Positions 26,182-36,320 of a DNA stretch of 64,000 nt are shown piece by piece. A program made the translations under genes and the position numbers. Source of the DNA: Pantoea anthophila (GTDB lineage: Bacteria > Pseudomonadota > Gammaproteobacteria > Enterobacterales > Enterobacteriaceae); the NCBI RefSeq assembly GCF_006494375.1, contig NZ_VHIZ01000050.1, forward strand, positions 1 through 64,000, written 5' to 3'. Position 1 is the first letter of the stretch; each line of letters starts with the position of its first letter. The notes under the pieces were generated by a model that was not told the DNA's origin, ran no database searches, and worked only from the letters and a program-made list of their open reading frames with translations.

Positions 26182-27123
26182 TTAATAGCCGCGCTGCCGA
26201 TCCACCCTGCCCTGCGGCGTTTCGCCTGCCTGGTCCTGAGTAATGGCGCGGGCAATATAGTCGATCGCTTCGTCGATCAGCGTGACCGCCGCATTATGGG
26301 GGGTAATTGTGACGCGCGGATGGGACCAGAGCGGATGCGCTTCAGGAAGCGGCTCCACCTGAAACACATCCAGTGCCGCCGCTTTCAGCTGACCACTCTC
26401 CAATGCCGCCAGCAGATCCGCTTCTACCACCTGTGCACCGCGTGCGATGTTGAGGAAGAACGCGCCGTGCGGCAGCTGTGCTAAAAAGTGCTGGTCGATC
26501 AGGTTAATCGTCTCCGGCGTACTCGGCAGCAGGTTGATTAACACCTGCGTCCCCTGCAGGAACGGCTGCAGAGCATCGCGACCGGCGAAGCTGGTGACGC
26601 CGTCAATGGTTTTCGGCGAACGGCTCCAGACGCGCAGCGGGAATCCCCAGGGCTTCAGGCCCTCGGCGACGCTCTGCCCCAGCACGCCCGCCCCCAGAAT
26701 ACCGACGGTAAAGGTTTCACGCGCATAGGGAGGCAGCGGCTGCCAGCACGCCTGCTGCTGCTGAAGCTGGTAGTCGTCAAAGCGGCGGAACCAGGTCAGG
26801 ACACTATGGACAGCATACTCCTGCATCTGGCGCGCCATGCCGGTATCTTCCAGCCGATAGAGCGGCACGCTGTCGGGCAGCATCCCCGGATGCTGCTCCA
26901 GCTGTTTCAGAATCTCATCGACGCCCGCGCCGAGGGCAAAAACGCCGCGCAGGGTGGCCCGTCCCCGCAGCATCTCTGCGGGAGGAGAACGGACCAGCGC
27001 ATAATCGGCCGGCCCCTCATCGCCTGGCTGCCAGGCACGCACCCGCGCCTGTGGCAGACGCTGTTGTAAACCCCTAATCCAGGCCGTTGCAGACTGCGAC
27101 GGGTGATACCAGATGATCTCCAT
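26182..27123 (-). CDS. ghrA: glyoxylate/hydroxypyruvate reductase A
   Basis: A 313-residue D-2-hydroxyacid dehydrogenase that reduces glyoxylate and hydroxypyruvate with NADPH in the cytoplasm. The dinucleotide-binding loop is [29 protein letters not shown] follows, and the catalytic His lies in [11 protein letters not shown]. Length and the [12 protein letters not shown]-terminus match E. coli GhrA. AGGAG stands just before the ATG. It leads the ghrA-ycdX-(ycdY) gene order conserved in Enterobacterales. Confidence 0.93.
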   Translation of the reverse strand: MEIIWYHPSQSATAWIRGLQQRLPQARVRAWQPGDEGPADYALVRSPPAEMLRGRATLRGVFALGAGVDEILKQLEQHPGMLPDSVPLYRLEDTGMARQMQEYAVHSVLTWFRRFDDYQLQQQQACWQPLPPYARETFTVGILGAGVLGQSVAEGLKPWGFPLRVWSRSPKTIDGVTSFAGRDALQPFLQGTQVLINLLPSTPETINLIDQHFLAQLPHGAFFLNIARGAQVVEADLLAALESGQLKAAALDVFQVEPLPEAHPLWSHPRVTITPHNAAVTLIDEAIDYIARAITQDQAGETPQGRVDRQRGY

Positions 27124-27333
27124 CCTGCTCTCCTTTTTTTCTTTCAGCGTCAGGGAAAATCCCGGTCAGCGCAAGAAAAAACCCGCGTCGGGCAGGGCTT
27201 TTTACCCTAAAAATAATTCCCGTGGCTTCACATTTCCGGCTCGCTTCAGGGTGAAGTGTCAGGATACGGTCTAAAGTTGGTCCTGTGGTCAATGCGTTAC
27301 GCGCGGCCGCATTTCGGACAAGGAGAAAAACCG

Positions 27334-29019
27334 ATGACAAAAATTGAGGTAAACGCCGCCCCACGGCGTCAGCGTTATGCGCCCTTTCTGCTCACTCTGC
27401 TGCTGAGCGTACCCGCCTTCACTGCTCATGCCGACGATCACAGCCGCATGCTGGATAATCAGCCGCAGCCGCCAGACGTTCGTCTGGGGCCGCTGTTTAA
27501 TGCCGTGCAACAGGCGAAGTTCTACCCGGACCAGAAAACCTTTGCCGATGCGGTGCCGAAATTTGATCCCGCGTCGATACTTGCCGACTGGCAGATGCAG
27601 AAGAAACAGCGCAATTTCGATCTGAAGCGTTTTGTTGATGCCAACTTTACCCTGCCCGCCGCAGGCGACAAATATGTGCCGCCAGCCGGGCAAAACCTGC
27701 GTGACCACATTGATGGCCTGTGGCCGGTGCTGACGCGCACCACCAGCAGCGCCGGACAATATGACTCGCTGCTGCCGCTTCCCAAGCCCTATGTGGTGCC
27801 GGGTGGTCGCTTCCGCGAGATCTATTACTGGGACAGCTACTTCACCATGCTGGGGCTGGCCGAGAGCGGACACTGGGATAAAGTGCAGGATATGGTGGAT
27901 AACTTCGCCTCGCTTCTTGACCGCTACGGTCACATTCCCAACGGCAACCGCAGCTACTATCTGAGCCGCTCGCAGCCGCCATTCTTCAGCCTGATGGTCG
28001 ATCTGCTGGCGACGCATGACCAGGGCAAAGCGTACAGCCACTACCTGCCTGAACTGCAGAAAGAGTATGACTACTGGATGGCGGATAGCGACAAAGTGGC
28101 GGCGGGCGCGGCCAGCAAGCGGGTGATTAAGCTGGCGGATGGTACGCTGCTTAACCGCTACTGGGATGCCCGTGACGTGCCGCGCACCGAGTCCTGGATG
28201 GATGATATTGCCACCGCGCAGAAAGCACCGCAGCGCAATAAAGCGGAACTTTACCGCGAGCTGCGCTCCGGGGCAGCGTCGGGCTGGGATTTCAGTTCAC
28301 GCTGGTTTACCGATGCGCATAACCTCTCCACCATCCGCACGACGCAGCTGGCCCCGGTTGACCTGAACAGCCTGCTGTTCCATCTGGAGCAGACGCTCTC
28401 TAAAGGGTACCAGATGAACAAACAGAGCGATCTGGCGAAGCAGTATGCCGATCGCGCAGAGAAGCGCCAGGCGGCGATTAACCGCTATCTGTGGGACAGT
28501 AAACAGAACTGGTATGCCGACTATGACTGGCAGAAAAAGCAGGTTCATCCGCAGCTGACCGCGGCCACACTGTTCCCGCTCTATCTGCAGGTCGCCAGCG
28601 ATAAGCAGGCGGAAAGTACCGCCAGCGCGGTAGAGAAACAGCTGCTGAAGCCAGGCGGGCTGGTCACGACTACCGTGAACAACGGTCAGCAGTGGGACGC
28701 CCCTAACGGCTGGGCACCGCTGCAGTGGGTTGCAGTGGAAGGACTGGAGCATTACAACCAGCCAGAACTGGCTAAAAAGGTGGGATTACGCTTCCTGCAA
28801 AATGTCCAGAGCACCTATGACCGTGAGCATAAGCTGGTCGAGAAATATGTCGTTGAAGGCAAAAATCTCGGCGGCGGCGGCGGCGGTGAGTACCCGCTGC
28901 AGGATGGCTTCGGCTGGACAAATGGCGTGACGCTGAAACTGCTGGATAAGTACTGCCCGAAAGATAAAACCTGTAACAGCGCCCACGATATTCCTCAGGC
29001 GTCAGCCTCTCAGCCCTGA
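27334..29019 (+). CDS. treA: periplasmic trehalase
   Basis: A 561-residue GH37 trehalase that splits trehalose to two glucose molecules. The ATG at 27334 has AGGAG 8 bases upstream and gives a signal peptide with a basic start and hydrophobic core ending in AHA near residue 31, so it is periplasmic. Both trehalase signatures are present: [15 protein letters not shown] and [13 protein letters not shown]. The glycine-rich [20 protein letters not shown] near the C-terminus is also typical. It is followed by a strong hairpin terminator. Confidence 0.95.
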   Translation: MTKIEVNAAPRRQRYAPFLLTLLLSVPAFTAHADDHSRMLDNQPQPPDVRLGPLFNAVQQAKFYPDQKTFADAVPKFDPASILADWQMQKKQRNFDLKRFVDANFTLPAAGDKYVPPAGQNLRDHIDGLWPVLTRTTSSAGQYDSLLPLPKPYVVPGGRFREIYYWDSYFTMLGLAESGHWDKVQDMVDNFASLLDRYGHIPNGNRSYYLSRSQPPFFSLMVDLLATHDQGKAYSHYLPELQKEYDYWMADSDKVAAGAASKRVIKLADGTLLNRYWDARDVPRTESWMDDIATAQKAPQRNKAELYRELRSGAASGWDFSSRWFTDAHNLSTIRTTQLAPVDLNSLLFHLEQTLSKGYQMNKQSDLAKQYADRAEKRQAAINRYLWDSKQNWYADYDWQKKQVHPQLTAATLFPLYLQVASDKQAESTASAVEKQLLKPGGLVTTTVNNGQQWDAPNGWAPLQWVAVEGLEHYNQPELAKKVGLRFLQNVQSTYDREHKLVEKYVVEGKNLGGGGGGEYPLQDGFGWTNGVTLKLLDKYCPKDKTCNSAHDIPQASASQP

Positions 29020-29028
29020 TTAGTCTCT

Positions 29029-29060
29029 GAATACCTCTGGCCTGGCCGGAGGTATTCTTT
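29029..29060 (+). terminator. Rho-independent terminator of treA
   Basis: 14-base arms (29029-29042 and 29044-29057) with one T:G wobble, followed by TTTCC on the plus strand. It lies 10 bases after the treA stop. Confidence 0.8.
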
Positions 29061-29136
29061 CCTTACTTCAGCGAATTTTACTTGACGTTCTCTCATCCAC
29101 AGGCAAAATTGCAGCGTTTTTACAAAAGGTAATAAT

Positions 29137-29155
29137 TCTCATTATGATAATGAGA
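29137..29155 (+). promoter_or_regulatory. Fur box upstream of the siderophore receptor
   Basis: A perfect 9-1-9 palindrome, TCTCATTAT-g-ATAATGAGA, embedded in further ATAAT sequence. It matches the Fur consensus closely and lies about 60 bases before the receptor start. The sequence predicts repression when iron is plentiful. Confidence 0.88.
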
Positions 29156-29212
29156 TTATGTATCAACAAACTGACTACACCTGCCTGAACCTTTGTTAAG
29201 AAAGGAATTTCG

Positions 29213-31312
29213 ATGAAACTGTCATTGCCGCTGAAAGGTTATGTTCCCCTCTGCACTCTGGTGCTGGCCGCGCCTGCCCTGAGTTACGCTGCCGATATGG
29301 TCGTGACTGCGCAGCCGCAGGAAGATGCGACCTCTCCCACCCAGGGCTATCTGGCAACCACCAGCCAGGGCGCAACTAAAAGCGATCGGCCGCTGGTGAC
29401 CACACCGCAGTCAATTTCGGTTGTGACCCGTCAGCAGATCCAGGACCAGGGGGCACTGACCCTGAATCAGGCGCTGGGCTACAGCTCCGGTGTCTTTACT
29501 AACTTTGGCGGTGCCGCCACCCGTTACGACACCATCGCGCTGCGCGGCTTCCACGGCGGCGATGTCGATAACACCTTCCTCGACGGCATGCGGCTGATGA
29601 GCGACGGCGGCAGTTTCAACATTCTGCAGGTGGATAACGCCTTCCTTGAGCGCGTCGACGTGATCAAAGGCCCCTCTTCGGCCCTTTACGGCCAGACGGT
29701 GCCTGGCGGGCTGGTAAACCTGGTCACTAAGCGTCCTCAGTTCGCGGAAGAGGGTCACATTCAGCTGCAGGCGGGAAGCAATGCCACCACCGGCACAATG
29801 TTCGACTACACCAACGCCATCAACGACCAGTGGGCGTACCGTCTGACCGGCGTGACCCGCAACAGCGACACCCAGTACGATCACACCCGCGAAGAGAAAT
29901 ATGCGCTGATGCCGCAGCTGATGTGGCAGCCGGATGAAGATACCCATCTGATCCTGAAAGCCTATCTGCAGAAAGATCCCTCTGGCGGCTATCACGGCTC
30001 CGTCCCGGGTGACGGCAGCATCACCGAACACAACGGCTACAAGCTGAGCAAGGGATTCTATGAGGGCAACAGCGACCTCGACCAGTTCAAACGCCGCGAG
30101 CAGATCTACAGCTTCGACTTCGCTCATCGCTTTAATGACGTCTGGTCCTTCTCCTCAACAGGCAGCTACAGCCACTCGAATGTCGATCTCGATCAGGTCT
30201 ATCAGATTGGCTGGGATAAAAATAATCCCGATCTGCTGAACCGCTACTATTCAGGTGAGCGCTCTTCTCTGGCGGCATGGGCTACCGATAACCGTTTACA
30301 GGCGGAGTTTGCCACCGGTGAACTGGAGCATCGCGTGACGCTGGGTGCTGAATATCACCGCTACAAAAATGAGATCTCCGCGGCAGGCGGCTCGGCTTCA
30401 CAGCTGAATGCCCTGACCGGCGAGCAGGTCGGTGACATGCCAGCCTATACCTGGGCGGATAAAACCCGTCGTTACTACCAGACCGGCCTCTATCTGCAGG
30501 ATGAGATGAAGCTGGACCGCTGGCATCTGGATCTTTCTGGCCGGTACGATCGCATCGTCGCGAATAACAGCGGCAGCGATCGCCGTCAGGATGATCACAT
30601 CAGCGGGCGCGCCGCCCTGCTCTATGCCTTCGATAACGGCATCTCACCCTATGTCAGCTGGAGCCAGGCGATTACGCCCACCGCCCTCACCGACCGCAAC
30701 AATAATCTGCTGAAACCGACCACGTCAGAACAGTATGAGGCCGGGGTGAAATATCAGCCGGTTGGCACACGCGATCTCTATACCGCTGCGATTTATGATC
30801 TGACGCAGAAAGATGTGGCGAACCGCGACGTGCTGACGGCGACCTATACGCCATCGGGCAAAGTTCATTCCCAGGGTATTGAGCTGGAGGCGCGTAATCA
30901 GCTCACCTCACGCCTGAGCACAGTGGCGAGCTATACCCTGAATCATCTGCGCTACAAGGATTCGGTAGATGGTAATGATGGTCACACGCCTTACGTGGCG
31001 CCAAACAGCATGGCGTCTCTCTGGGGCCACTATCAGTTTGATTACGGTCTGAGTGCCGGCGCGGGCGTGCGCTACATCGGCAAGCAGTGGGCGGACAACG
31101 AGAACACCACTCGTCTGCCGTCGGTCACGCTGTTTGATGCCTCCGTTCGCGCCGATCTCGGTGTCTGGAATAACAGCTTGAAAGGAGCCTGGGTGCAGGT
31201 TAACGCGAATAACCTGACCGATCGCACCTATGTGGCCGCCTGTTACGGCACCGGCTACTGCTACCGTGGCGCTGAACGCAGCGTGATGGCGAACGTCGGT
31301 TACGACTTCTGA
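29213..31312 (+). CDS. TonB-dependent siderophore receptor (FhuA/FoxA-like group)
   Basis: A 699-residue outer-membrane receptor. A signal peptide ends near residue 27 (SYAA), followed by a TonB box-like DMVVTAQ. The plug domain (about 60-180) has PQSISVVTRQQIQDQGALTLNQAL and VIKGPSSALYGQTVPGGLVNLVTKRP. A 22-strand barrel ends in the usual aromatic residue (VGYDF). Near the C-terminus, two cysteines (AACYGTGYCYRGAER) are placed as in hydroxamate-siderophore receptors such as FhuA and FoxA. The ligand is probably a hydroxamate siderophore, but this is inference. No ABC uptake genes adjoin it. Confidence 0.9.
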   Translation: MKLSLPLKGYVPLCTLVLAAPALSYAADMVVTAQPQEDATSPTQGYLATTSQGATKSDRPLVTTPQSISVVTRQQIQDQGALTLNQALGYSSGVFTNFGGAATRYDTIALRGFHGGDVDNTFLDGMRLMSDGGSFNILQVDNAFLERVDVIKGPSSALYGQTVPGGLVNLVTKRPQFAEEGHIQLQAGSNATTGTMFDYTNAINDQWAYRLTGVTRNSDTQYDHTREEKYALMPQLMWQPDEDTHLILKAYLQKDPSGGYHGSVPGDGSITEHNGYKLSKGFYEGNSDLDQFKRREQIYSFDFAHRFNDVWSFSSTGSYSHSNVDLDQVYQIGWDKNNPDLLNRYYSGERSSLAAWATDNRLQAEFATGELEHRVTLGAEYHRYKNEISAAGGSASQLNALTGEQVGDMPAYTWADKTRRYYQTGLYLQDEMKLDRWHLDLSGRYDRIVANNSGSDRRQDDHISGRAALLYAFDNGISPYVSWSQAITPTALTDRNNNLLKPTTSEQYEAGVKYQPVGTRDLYTAAIYDLTQKDVANRDVLTATYTPSGKVHSQGIELEARNQLTSRLSTVASYTLNHLRYKDSVDGNDGHTPYVAPNSMASLWGHYQFDYGLSAGAGVRYIGKQWADNENTTRLPSVTLFDASVRADLGVWNNSLKGAWVQVNANNLTDRTYVAACYGTGYCYRGAERSVMANVGYDF

Positions 31313-31330
31313 TAAGAGCCTTCGTGATGC

Positions 31331-31357
31331 AACCCTCCGGCCAGCCCGGAGGGTTTT
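31331..31357 (+). terminator. Rho-independent terminator of the receptor gene
   Basis: Arms AACCCTCCGG (31331-31340) and CCGGAGGGTT (31346-31355), loop CCAGC, then TT on the plus strand. It lies about 20 bases after the receptor stop. Confidence 0.85.
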
Positions 31358-31574
31358 CTCCTCTGATAACCCGCCTTTTTCAGCCTCTTTCAATCCGCTC
31401 AGAATTATCTTTCTCTGCCTGCAGACCTTTCCCTCCCGAACGTTCCTGAAATCCGCCCGGCCTTTTTTCTGCCGCTTCGCTCACAGATAGAACTATGGCC
31501 GAAATGGTGCGATGACACGCAGGCGGCCCTGACGTATAAAACAGAGGGTCCGGCGTTGAAAAGGAGTCTCTGAC

Positions 31575-32258
31575 ATGAACCCCTATGAACAACATTACAG
31601 GCAGCTTCTGGCAAACGGCGCGGTGGCCTGGGCAGGAGAAGGTTATCTCAGAGCCAAAAAACAGCAGGAAGAAATCTTTCAGTGGCTCCGTACTCACCAC
31701 TATTTACCGGAGCCTGGCGCACCGGTACTGGAGATGGGATGTGGTAATGGCGCCATGGCCGCGCAGTCTCTCGCTGAGCAGGGATATTCAGTCTGGGGGG
31801 TAGACTGGTCAGAGACCGCGATAGAGTGGGCCGAAAAGCGTTTTCAGCAAGCCGGACTCACCGCGACATTTCTTGTCGGCAATGTCTGTCATATCGATCG
31901 CTGCCAGGCGGCAACATTTGAGCTCATTATTGACGGCAGCTGCTTACACTGCCTGATCGACGACGATCGGCAGCGCTTCTTTGCCGAGGTAAGAAGGCTG
32001 CTCAGCCCGGAGGGACGCTTTGTGATCGGTTCAATGTGCGGCACACCTCGTCATTCAGCAGACATTGCGGCCTATGATCCCTGCAGCCACCATTTATGGA
32101 AAGCCGGCAAGCCCTGGCGGACCCTGAAGACGCTCCCTGATTTACGGCGTGAAGTCGAGAGTGCGCATTTCACGGTGGAGGCAGTCAGCGTTAATGAAAA
32201 TGCATGGTGGGATCACGCTACAATAGTCTGTTCGCAGCAAAAGAGGCTCACAGCATGA
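31575..32258 (+). CDS. class I SAM-dependent methyltransferase
   Basis: A 227-residue cytoplasmic methyltransferase. Motif I is VLEMGCGNGAMAAQSLAEQG (about residues 49-68), followed by YSVWGVDWSETAIEWAEKRF with the acidic ribose-binding residue. FELIIDGSCLHCLIDDDRQRF contains motif II. The group resembles small-molecule or thiopurine-type methyltransferases; the substrate is not evident. AAGGAG stands 8 bases before the ATG. It is a single-gene unit ended by a bidirectional terminator. Confidence 0.82.
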   Translation: MNPYEQHYRQLLANGAVAWAGEGYLRAKKQQEEIFQWLRTHHYLPEPGAPVLEMGCGNGAMAAQSLAEQGYSVWGVDWSETAIEWAEKRFQQAGLTATFLVGNVCHIDRCQAATFELIIDGSCLHCLIDDDRQRFFAEVRRLLSPEGRFVIGSMCGTPRHSADIAAYDPCSHHLWKAGKPWRTLKTLPDLRREVESAHFTVEAVSVNENAWWDHATIVCSQQKRLTA

Positions 32259-32296
32259 CGGACAAGGGCGCTAAAAAGCGATCCGGTCTGAGTCAT

Positions 32297-32330
32297 AAAA
32301 AAGGGGACGAATCACTTCGTCCCCTTTTTT
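32297..32330. terminator. bidirectional Rho-independent terminator
   Basis: 14-base arms AAAAAAGGGGACGA (32297-32310) and TCGTCCCCTTTTTT (32317-32330). It carries U tracts on both strands and serves the convergent methyltransferase and ymgE genes. Confidence 0.93.
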
Positions 32331-32346
32331 GTTTAAACCGTTACGG

Positions 32347-32595
32347 TCAACTGCGTACCTTGCGGTAGATAAACAGCACCACGATGGCACCGATCACTGC
32401 GACCACAAAGCTTCCGAAGTTAAACCCATCGACGCGGCCGAAGCCAAACAGCGTACTGATCCAGCCCCCGACCACAGCACCGATAATACCCAGCACCACC
32501 GTCAGAATGAAACCGCCACCGTCTTTACCCGGCATAATCCACTTCGCCAGAATACCCGCGATCAAGCCAAAGACGATCCAGGAAATAATACCCAT
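32347..32595 (-). CDS. ymgE: GlsB/YeaQ/YmgE-family stress membrane protein
   Basis: An 82-residue hydrophobic protein with three predicted inner-membrane helices. The pattern MGIISWIVFGLIAGILAKWIMPG and the Gly-rich VVLGIIGAVVGGWIST are the transglycosylase-associated (TAG) family signature. Members are induced by stress; the molecular function is not known. AAGGAG precedes the ATG. Its position beside ycgR, near treA, matches E. coli, where ymgE and ycgR also adjoin. Confidence 0.9.
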   Translation of the reverse strand: MGIISWIVFGLIAGILAKWIMPGKDGGGFILTVVLGIIGAVVGGWISTLFGFGRVDGFNFGSFVVAVIGAIVVLFIYRKVRS

Positions 32596-32803
32596 CTGTT
32601 GCTCCTTCCTTTTTTGATTACATCGTGAACGCCTGATTAATCAAGCGGTTTACTGCGCTAAGTATAGCGAGCTTTTCGGAAAGTGCCTGCCTGCCCTCAC
32701 GATTTTTTCGGCGTACCGCGGCTAAAGCTTTTTTCTGCTGCGCCGATAACCGTAATGAGGTAGTCAGAACGTAAAAATAATAAAACCCCTTGTGGAGCAG
32801 GAT

Positions 32804-33538
32804 GTGAAAGAAGCCGACCAGGAACAATATTTAAAACGTGGCACGCTGGCGGTTCTGGGCGTAATGAAAGATCTGCTGCGACTGCAGACACCATTACTGG
32901 TGCGTTTTCCGCGCGGGCAGTTTATCAGCCGGATGCTGGCTGCCGACGCAGACCGCCTGCTGTTTGACCTCGGCAGTAATAATCTGGATAACGACTACGC
33001 CCTGACCAGCGACGATCTCAGCATCACGGCGGAAACCTACGGCGCAAAGGTAGAGTTCAGTCTCGCCTCGCTGGAGAAGGTCGATTTTGACGGCCTGCCC
33101 GCCTTCAGCGCGCCGCTGCCCGAGCTGGTGTGGCAGATTCAGCGACGGGAATTTTTCCGGGTCACTGCCCCGCTGGCGCCGGAGTTCTGGTGCCATACCG
33201 TGTGGCCGGATGGCCGGAAAACGCGTCTGCGCCTGCAGGATCTGTCGCTGGGCGGGATCGGTGTGCTGGTGGACGAGGCACTGCCGGAAGGATTGCAGAA
33301 TGGCGACAGTTTCAATCAGTTTCGCGTGGAGCTGGGTGAGTATGGTCATTTTGAGGTGCCGGTTAAGCTGCTGCACATCGGCGAACGAACTGTCGTGACG
33401 CATAAAAATGAAACCCGCGTGACGCCCCGTCTCAGCTTCCGGTTTGCCACGCTGAACCCAACGCAGGAGCGACAGCTTCAGCAGATTATCTTCTCCCTTG
33501 AGCGACTGGCCCGCGATAAATCGACCCGATTCCAGTAA
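32804..33538 (+). CDS. ycgR: c-di-GMP-binding flagellar brake protein YcgR
   Basis: A 244-residue YcgR with an N-terminal YcgR_N domain (QEQYLKRGTLAVLGVMKDL onward) and a C-terminal PilZ domain. The c-di-GMP-binding RxxxR lies in QRREFFRVTAP and the D/NxSxxG in LQDLSLGGIGV. In E. coli it slows and biases the flagellar motor when c-di-GMP rises. The GTG at 32804 is chosen because GGAG stands 6 bases upstream and the alignment with E. coli YcgR starts there; a GTG four codons earlier is weaker. Confidence 0.93.
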   Translation: MKEADQEQYLKRGTLAVLGVMKDLLRLQTPLLVRFPRGQFISRMLAADADRLLFDLGSNNLDNDYALTSDDLSITAETYGAKVEFSLASLEKVDFDGLPAFSAPLPELVWQIQRREFFRVTAPLAPEFWCHTVWPDGRKTRLRLQDLSLGGIGVLVDEALPEGLQNGDSFNQFRVELGEYGHFEVPVKLLHIGERTVVTHKNETRVTPRLSFRFATLNPTQERQLQQIIFSLERLARDKSTRFQ

Positions 33539-33547
33539 CCGCTTTCC

Positions 33548-33575
33548 GGATGCGCGCCCCCAGGGGGCCGCATCC
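33548..33575 (+). terminator. hairpin behind ycgR
   Basis: Outer arms GGATGCG (33548-33554) and CGCATCC (33569-33575) enclose an inner GCCCCC/GGGGGC stem. There is no real U tract, so termination may be partial. Confidence 0.5.
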
Positions 33576-33634
33576 AGGCTATGCTTCCTGCTTGATTTCT
33601 TTTAAACCGGAACCCAGCAAGGAGACCTTCCCCA

Positions 33635-34765
33635 ATGGAAAACTGGCTCTCATCACGTCATTTTCACTCCCTCTTTTTTAACCAGACGTTCTGGCTCAAC
33701 AGCGCCATCGTGGTGGTCGCCACCCTGGTGATCTACTGGGTGTTGCGCACCCTGATTCGCTTTATCTCCAACCGGATTGCCCTTTACAGCGAACACCGCC
33801 ACGTTCGTGTCACGGCGATCCTGGTGGAGATCCTGCGAAGCACCAGCCAGACCCTGCTGCTGATCTTTTCGCTACTGATCGCCCTGAAATTTGTCGATCT
33901 GCCCGCCTCATGGAGCGCCACCATTGCCCACGGCTGGTTCCTGGCGCTGATTGTGCAACTTGCCCTGTGGATCGACAGCGGCATCCGGCTGTGGCTGAAG
34001 AGCCTGATGCGCGATCCGCTGCACGTGCGTAATCCTGTGACCACGGTGATCCTCGGGATTCTGCTGCGGGTCGTGGTCTGGATCATGATGTTCCTCGCCA
34101 TTCTGTCGAACATGGGTATCAATATTACCGCACTGGTCGCCAGCCTCGGGGTCGGCGGTATCGCCATTGCACTGGCCATTCAGACCGTGCTGAGCGATGT
34201 GTTTGCGTCACTGGCGATTGGTTTTGATAAGCCTTTTGAGCATGGCGATTTTATTGTCTTTGGCGACATTGCCGGTTCCATCGAGCATATCGGCCTGAAA
34301 ACGACCCGGCTGCGCAGCCTGAGCGGAGAGCAAATCGTCTGCTCAAACACCATTCTGTTGCAGCAGACCATTCACAACTACAAGCGTATGCAGCAGCGCC
34401 GCATCGTCTTTAAGTTTGGCATCAGCTACGCCACCCCGTCGGAGCAGGTTCGGGAGATTAGCCCGCTGGTTAAGGCGATCATCGAGGGTGTGGAAACCAC
34501 GCGTTTTGACCGCGCCCACTTCCTGGCGTTTGAGGATTCGAAGCTGACGTTTGAAGTGGTCTATTACGTGCTGGATGCGGATTACAACAAATATATGGAT
34601 ATTCAGCAGGAGATTAACCTGCAGCTGATGGCGGCCTTGGAAGCGCGCAATATTCGCTTCGCCTTCCCGATCCGTCAGGTCGAGTTCAGCGGCGGCAATC
34701 TGCCGCCGGTGGATCTGGTTGCCGTGGAGAATGATAAGGGCGAGGTTCGTCAAATGGCGCGCTGA
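33635..34765 (+). CDS. MscS-family small-conductance mechanosensitive channel
   Basis: A 376-residue inner-membrane protein with about four N-terminal helices, then the MscS pore helix (GINITALVASLGVGGIAIALAIQTVLSDVFASLAIGF) and the beta domain (FEHGDFIVFGDIAGSIEHIGLKTTRLRSLSGEQIVCSN). A soluble alpha/beta C-terminus completes it. The pore helix has the Gly/Ala packing pattern of MscS. It probably opens under hypo-osmotic stress. AAGGAG lies 10 bases before the ATG. It is not in an obvious operon; a shared hairpin lies behind it. Confidence 0.9.
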   Translation: MENWLSSRHFHSLFFNQTFWLNSAIVVVATLVIYWVLRTLIRFISNRIALYSEHRHVRVTAILVEILRSTSQTLLLIFSLLIALKFVDLPASWSATIAHGWFLALIVQLALWIDSGIRLWLKSLMRDPLHVRNPVTTVILGILLRVVVWIMMFLAILSNMGINITALVASLGVGGIAIALAIQTVLSDVFASLAIGFDKPFEHGDFIVFGDIAGSIEHIGLKTTRLRSLSGEQIVCSNTILLQQTIHNYKRMQQRRIVFKFGISYATPSEQVREISPLVKAIIEGVETTRFDRAHFLAFEDSKLTFEVVYYVLDADYNKYMDIQQEINLQLMAALEARNIRFAFPIRQVEFSGGNLPPVDLVAVENDKGEVRQMAR

Positions 34766-34770
34766 AGTGT

Positions 34771-34801
34771 TGCCTGGCCTCAGGTGGTTTCAGGCCAGGC
34801 A
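34771..34801. terminator. hairpin between the convergent mscS-like and kinase genes
   Basis: Arms TGCCTGGCCT (34771-34780) and AGGCCAGGCA (34792-34801) with an 11-base loop. AAA follows on the plus strand, so the minus strand has only a TTT before the stem. It probably serves both convergent transcripts but lacks a strong U tract. Confidence 0.6.
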
Positions 34802-34830
34802 AACCGTCACGCCGCTGCGCCGGATCGCGC

Positions 34831-36318
34831 TTAACGCGGCTGAAAACGGCAGCGGGCAACAGCGTCGAGCCAGCCTTTGTAATTTTCCTGCATAGCGTGC
34901 GCGCGTGCGTCACGGGGCAGGATAACGCTGCCCCCCTGCAGCGCCTGCATATCACTGCCCTGCTGCCACCATCCCAGCACTTTGCCGGCCAGCAACGCTG
35001 CGCCCAGGGCGGAGACTTCGGCGGTGGGCACCCGGTAGAGCGGGCGCTGTAACACATCGGCCTGTAGCTGCATCAGCCAGCTGTTTTCCGTGGCGCTGCC
35101 ATCCACACACAGCGCCGGAAGCTGCTGACCGCTCGCCTGCTCCATCGCAAAAAAGACATCGGCGATTTGCCAGACGATCGACTCCAGCGCCACCCGCGCC
35201 AGCACCGCGGGGGTGGCGGCATCCGTCAATCCGCACACCATGCCGCGCGCCTGTAAATCCCACCAGGGCGCACCCAGTCCTGAGAGCGCCGGGACGAAGT
35301 AGATGCCCTGATTGTCATCGCAGCCCTGCGCCAGTGCGGTCAGTTCACGTGGGTCCTGCACGCCGAGCAGCTTACCCAGCCAGGCCGCGCCTGAGCCGGT
35401 GTGGGTAATATTGCCTTCAAAGGCATAACGCAGCGTACCGTCGTGCCAGGCCACGGTAGTGCTGAGGCCATTTTCGGTCAGTAACGGCGTCGCCATGGAC
35501 ATCATCAGGGAGGAGCCGGTGCCGTAGGTGGCTTTTACGACTTCAGCGTCTCCGCGTCGCTGCGCCTGCAGGGCGGCATGCGAATCGCCGATGCGCGCCA
35601 GAATGGGGGTGCCCGGCGCTAAGCCGGGAATGGTGTTCACCGCCACCACACCCTGCTCACTGGCGGAGGCGATGATGCGCGGCAGCGCGGCTCGCGGCAA
35701 CTGAAACAGCGTCAGCAGCTCGTCGTCCCAGTCGTTCAGGTGCAGGCTGTAGAGCTGCGTACGGGCGGCATTAGCATGATCGGTCACAAAGCATTCGCCC
35801 GCGCTGAGCTGCCAGCTGAGCCAGCAATCAACCGTGCCGATGCAGAGCTCGCCGGCTGCGGCCCGTGCCGCGCCATCGGGGATGGCAGCCAGCATCCCGG
35901 TCAGCTTCGCCGCCGGAAACATCGGATCGACGGCCAGCCCGGTCAGGCCGCTGATCCGGGGGGCTTTGCCTGCCTGGTGCAGATCGCGACAGAACGACTC
36001 AGAACGGCGATCCTGCCAGCTTACCAGCGGCGTCAGTGGCTGCCCGTCGCGCCGCTGCCAGATCAGCACCGACTCCCGCTGATTACTGATCGCGACGGCG
36101 GCGACAGGCGCGCCCCCGCATGCCGCCAGACACCGGGTGATCGCCTCCCTCACCGCCTGCCAGATCGCCATCGGGTCCTGCTCAGCCAGCCCCGGCTGGG
36201 GATGGTGCAGGGTTAAACTCTGGCTGCCACGCGCCACCACCCGCCCGGCACGATCAACCGCTATCGCCTTGGCATTAGTCGTGCCTTCATCGATTGCCAG
36301 AATCAGAGGTCCCGCCAT
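34831..36318 (-). CDS. FGGY-family carbohydrate kinase
   Basis: A 495-residue sugar kinase, closer in motifs to the glycerol kinase branch: LAIDEGTTNAKAIAVD (phosphate loop), AISNQRES, SWQDRR, ATYGTGSSLMM and PALSGLGAPWWD. It phosphorylates a sugar or polyol to feed the split transketolase encoded just upstream. The ATG at 36318 has AGGAG 7 bases upstream within the transketolase end; a GTG two codons earlier also overlaps. It is last in a three-gene operon. The substrate is unknown: a ketopentose such as xylulose, ribulose or apulose is plausible. Confidence 0.88.
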   Translation of the reverse strand: MAGPLILAIDEGTTNAKAIAVDRAGRVVARGSQSLTLHHPQPGLAEQDPMAIWQAVREAITRCLAACGGAPVAAVAISNQRESVLIWQRRDGQPLTPLVSWQDRRSESFCRDLHQAGKAPRISGLTGLAVDPMFPAAKLTGMLAAIPDGAARAAAGELCIGTVDCWLSWQLSAGECFVTDHANAARTQLYSLHLNDWDDELLTLFQLPRAALPRIIASASEQGVVAVNTIPGLAPGTPILARIGDSHAALQAQRRGDAEVVKATYGTGSSLMMSMATPLLTENGLSTTVAWHDGTLRYAFEGNITHTGSGAAWLGKLLGVQDPRELTALAQGCDDNQGIYFVPALSGLGAPWWDLQARGMVCGLTDAATPAVLARVALESIVWQIADVFFAMEQASGQQLPALCVDGSATENSWLMQLQADVLQRPLYRVPTAEVSALGAALLAGKVLGWWQQGSDMQALQGGSVILPRDARAHAMQENYKGWLDAVARCRFQPR

Positions 36319-36320
36319 GT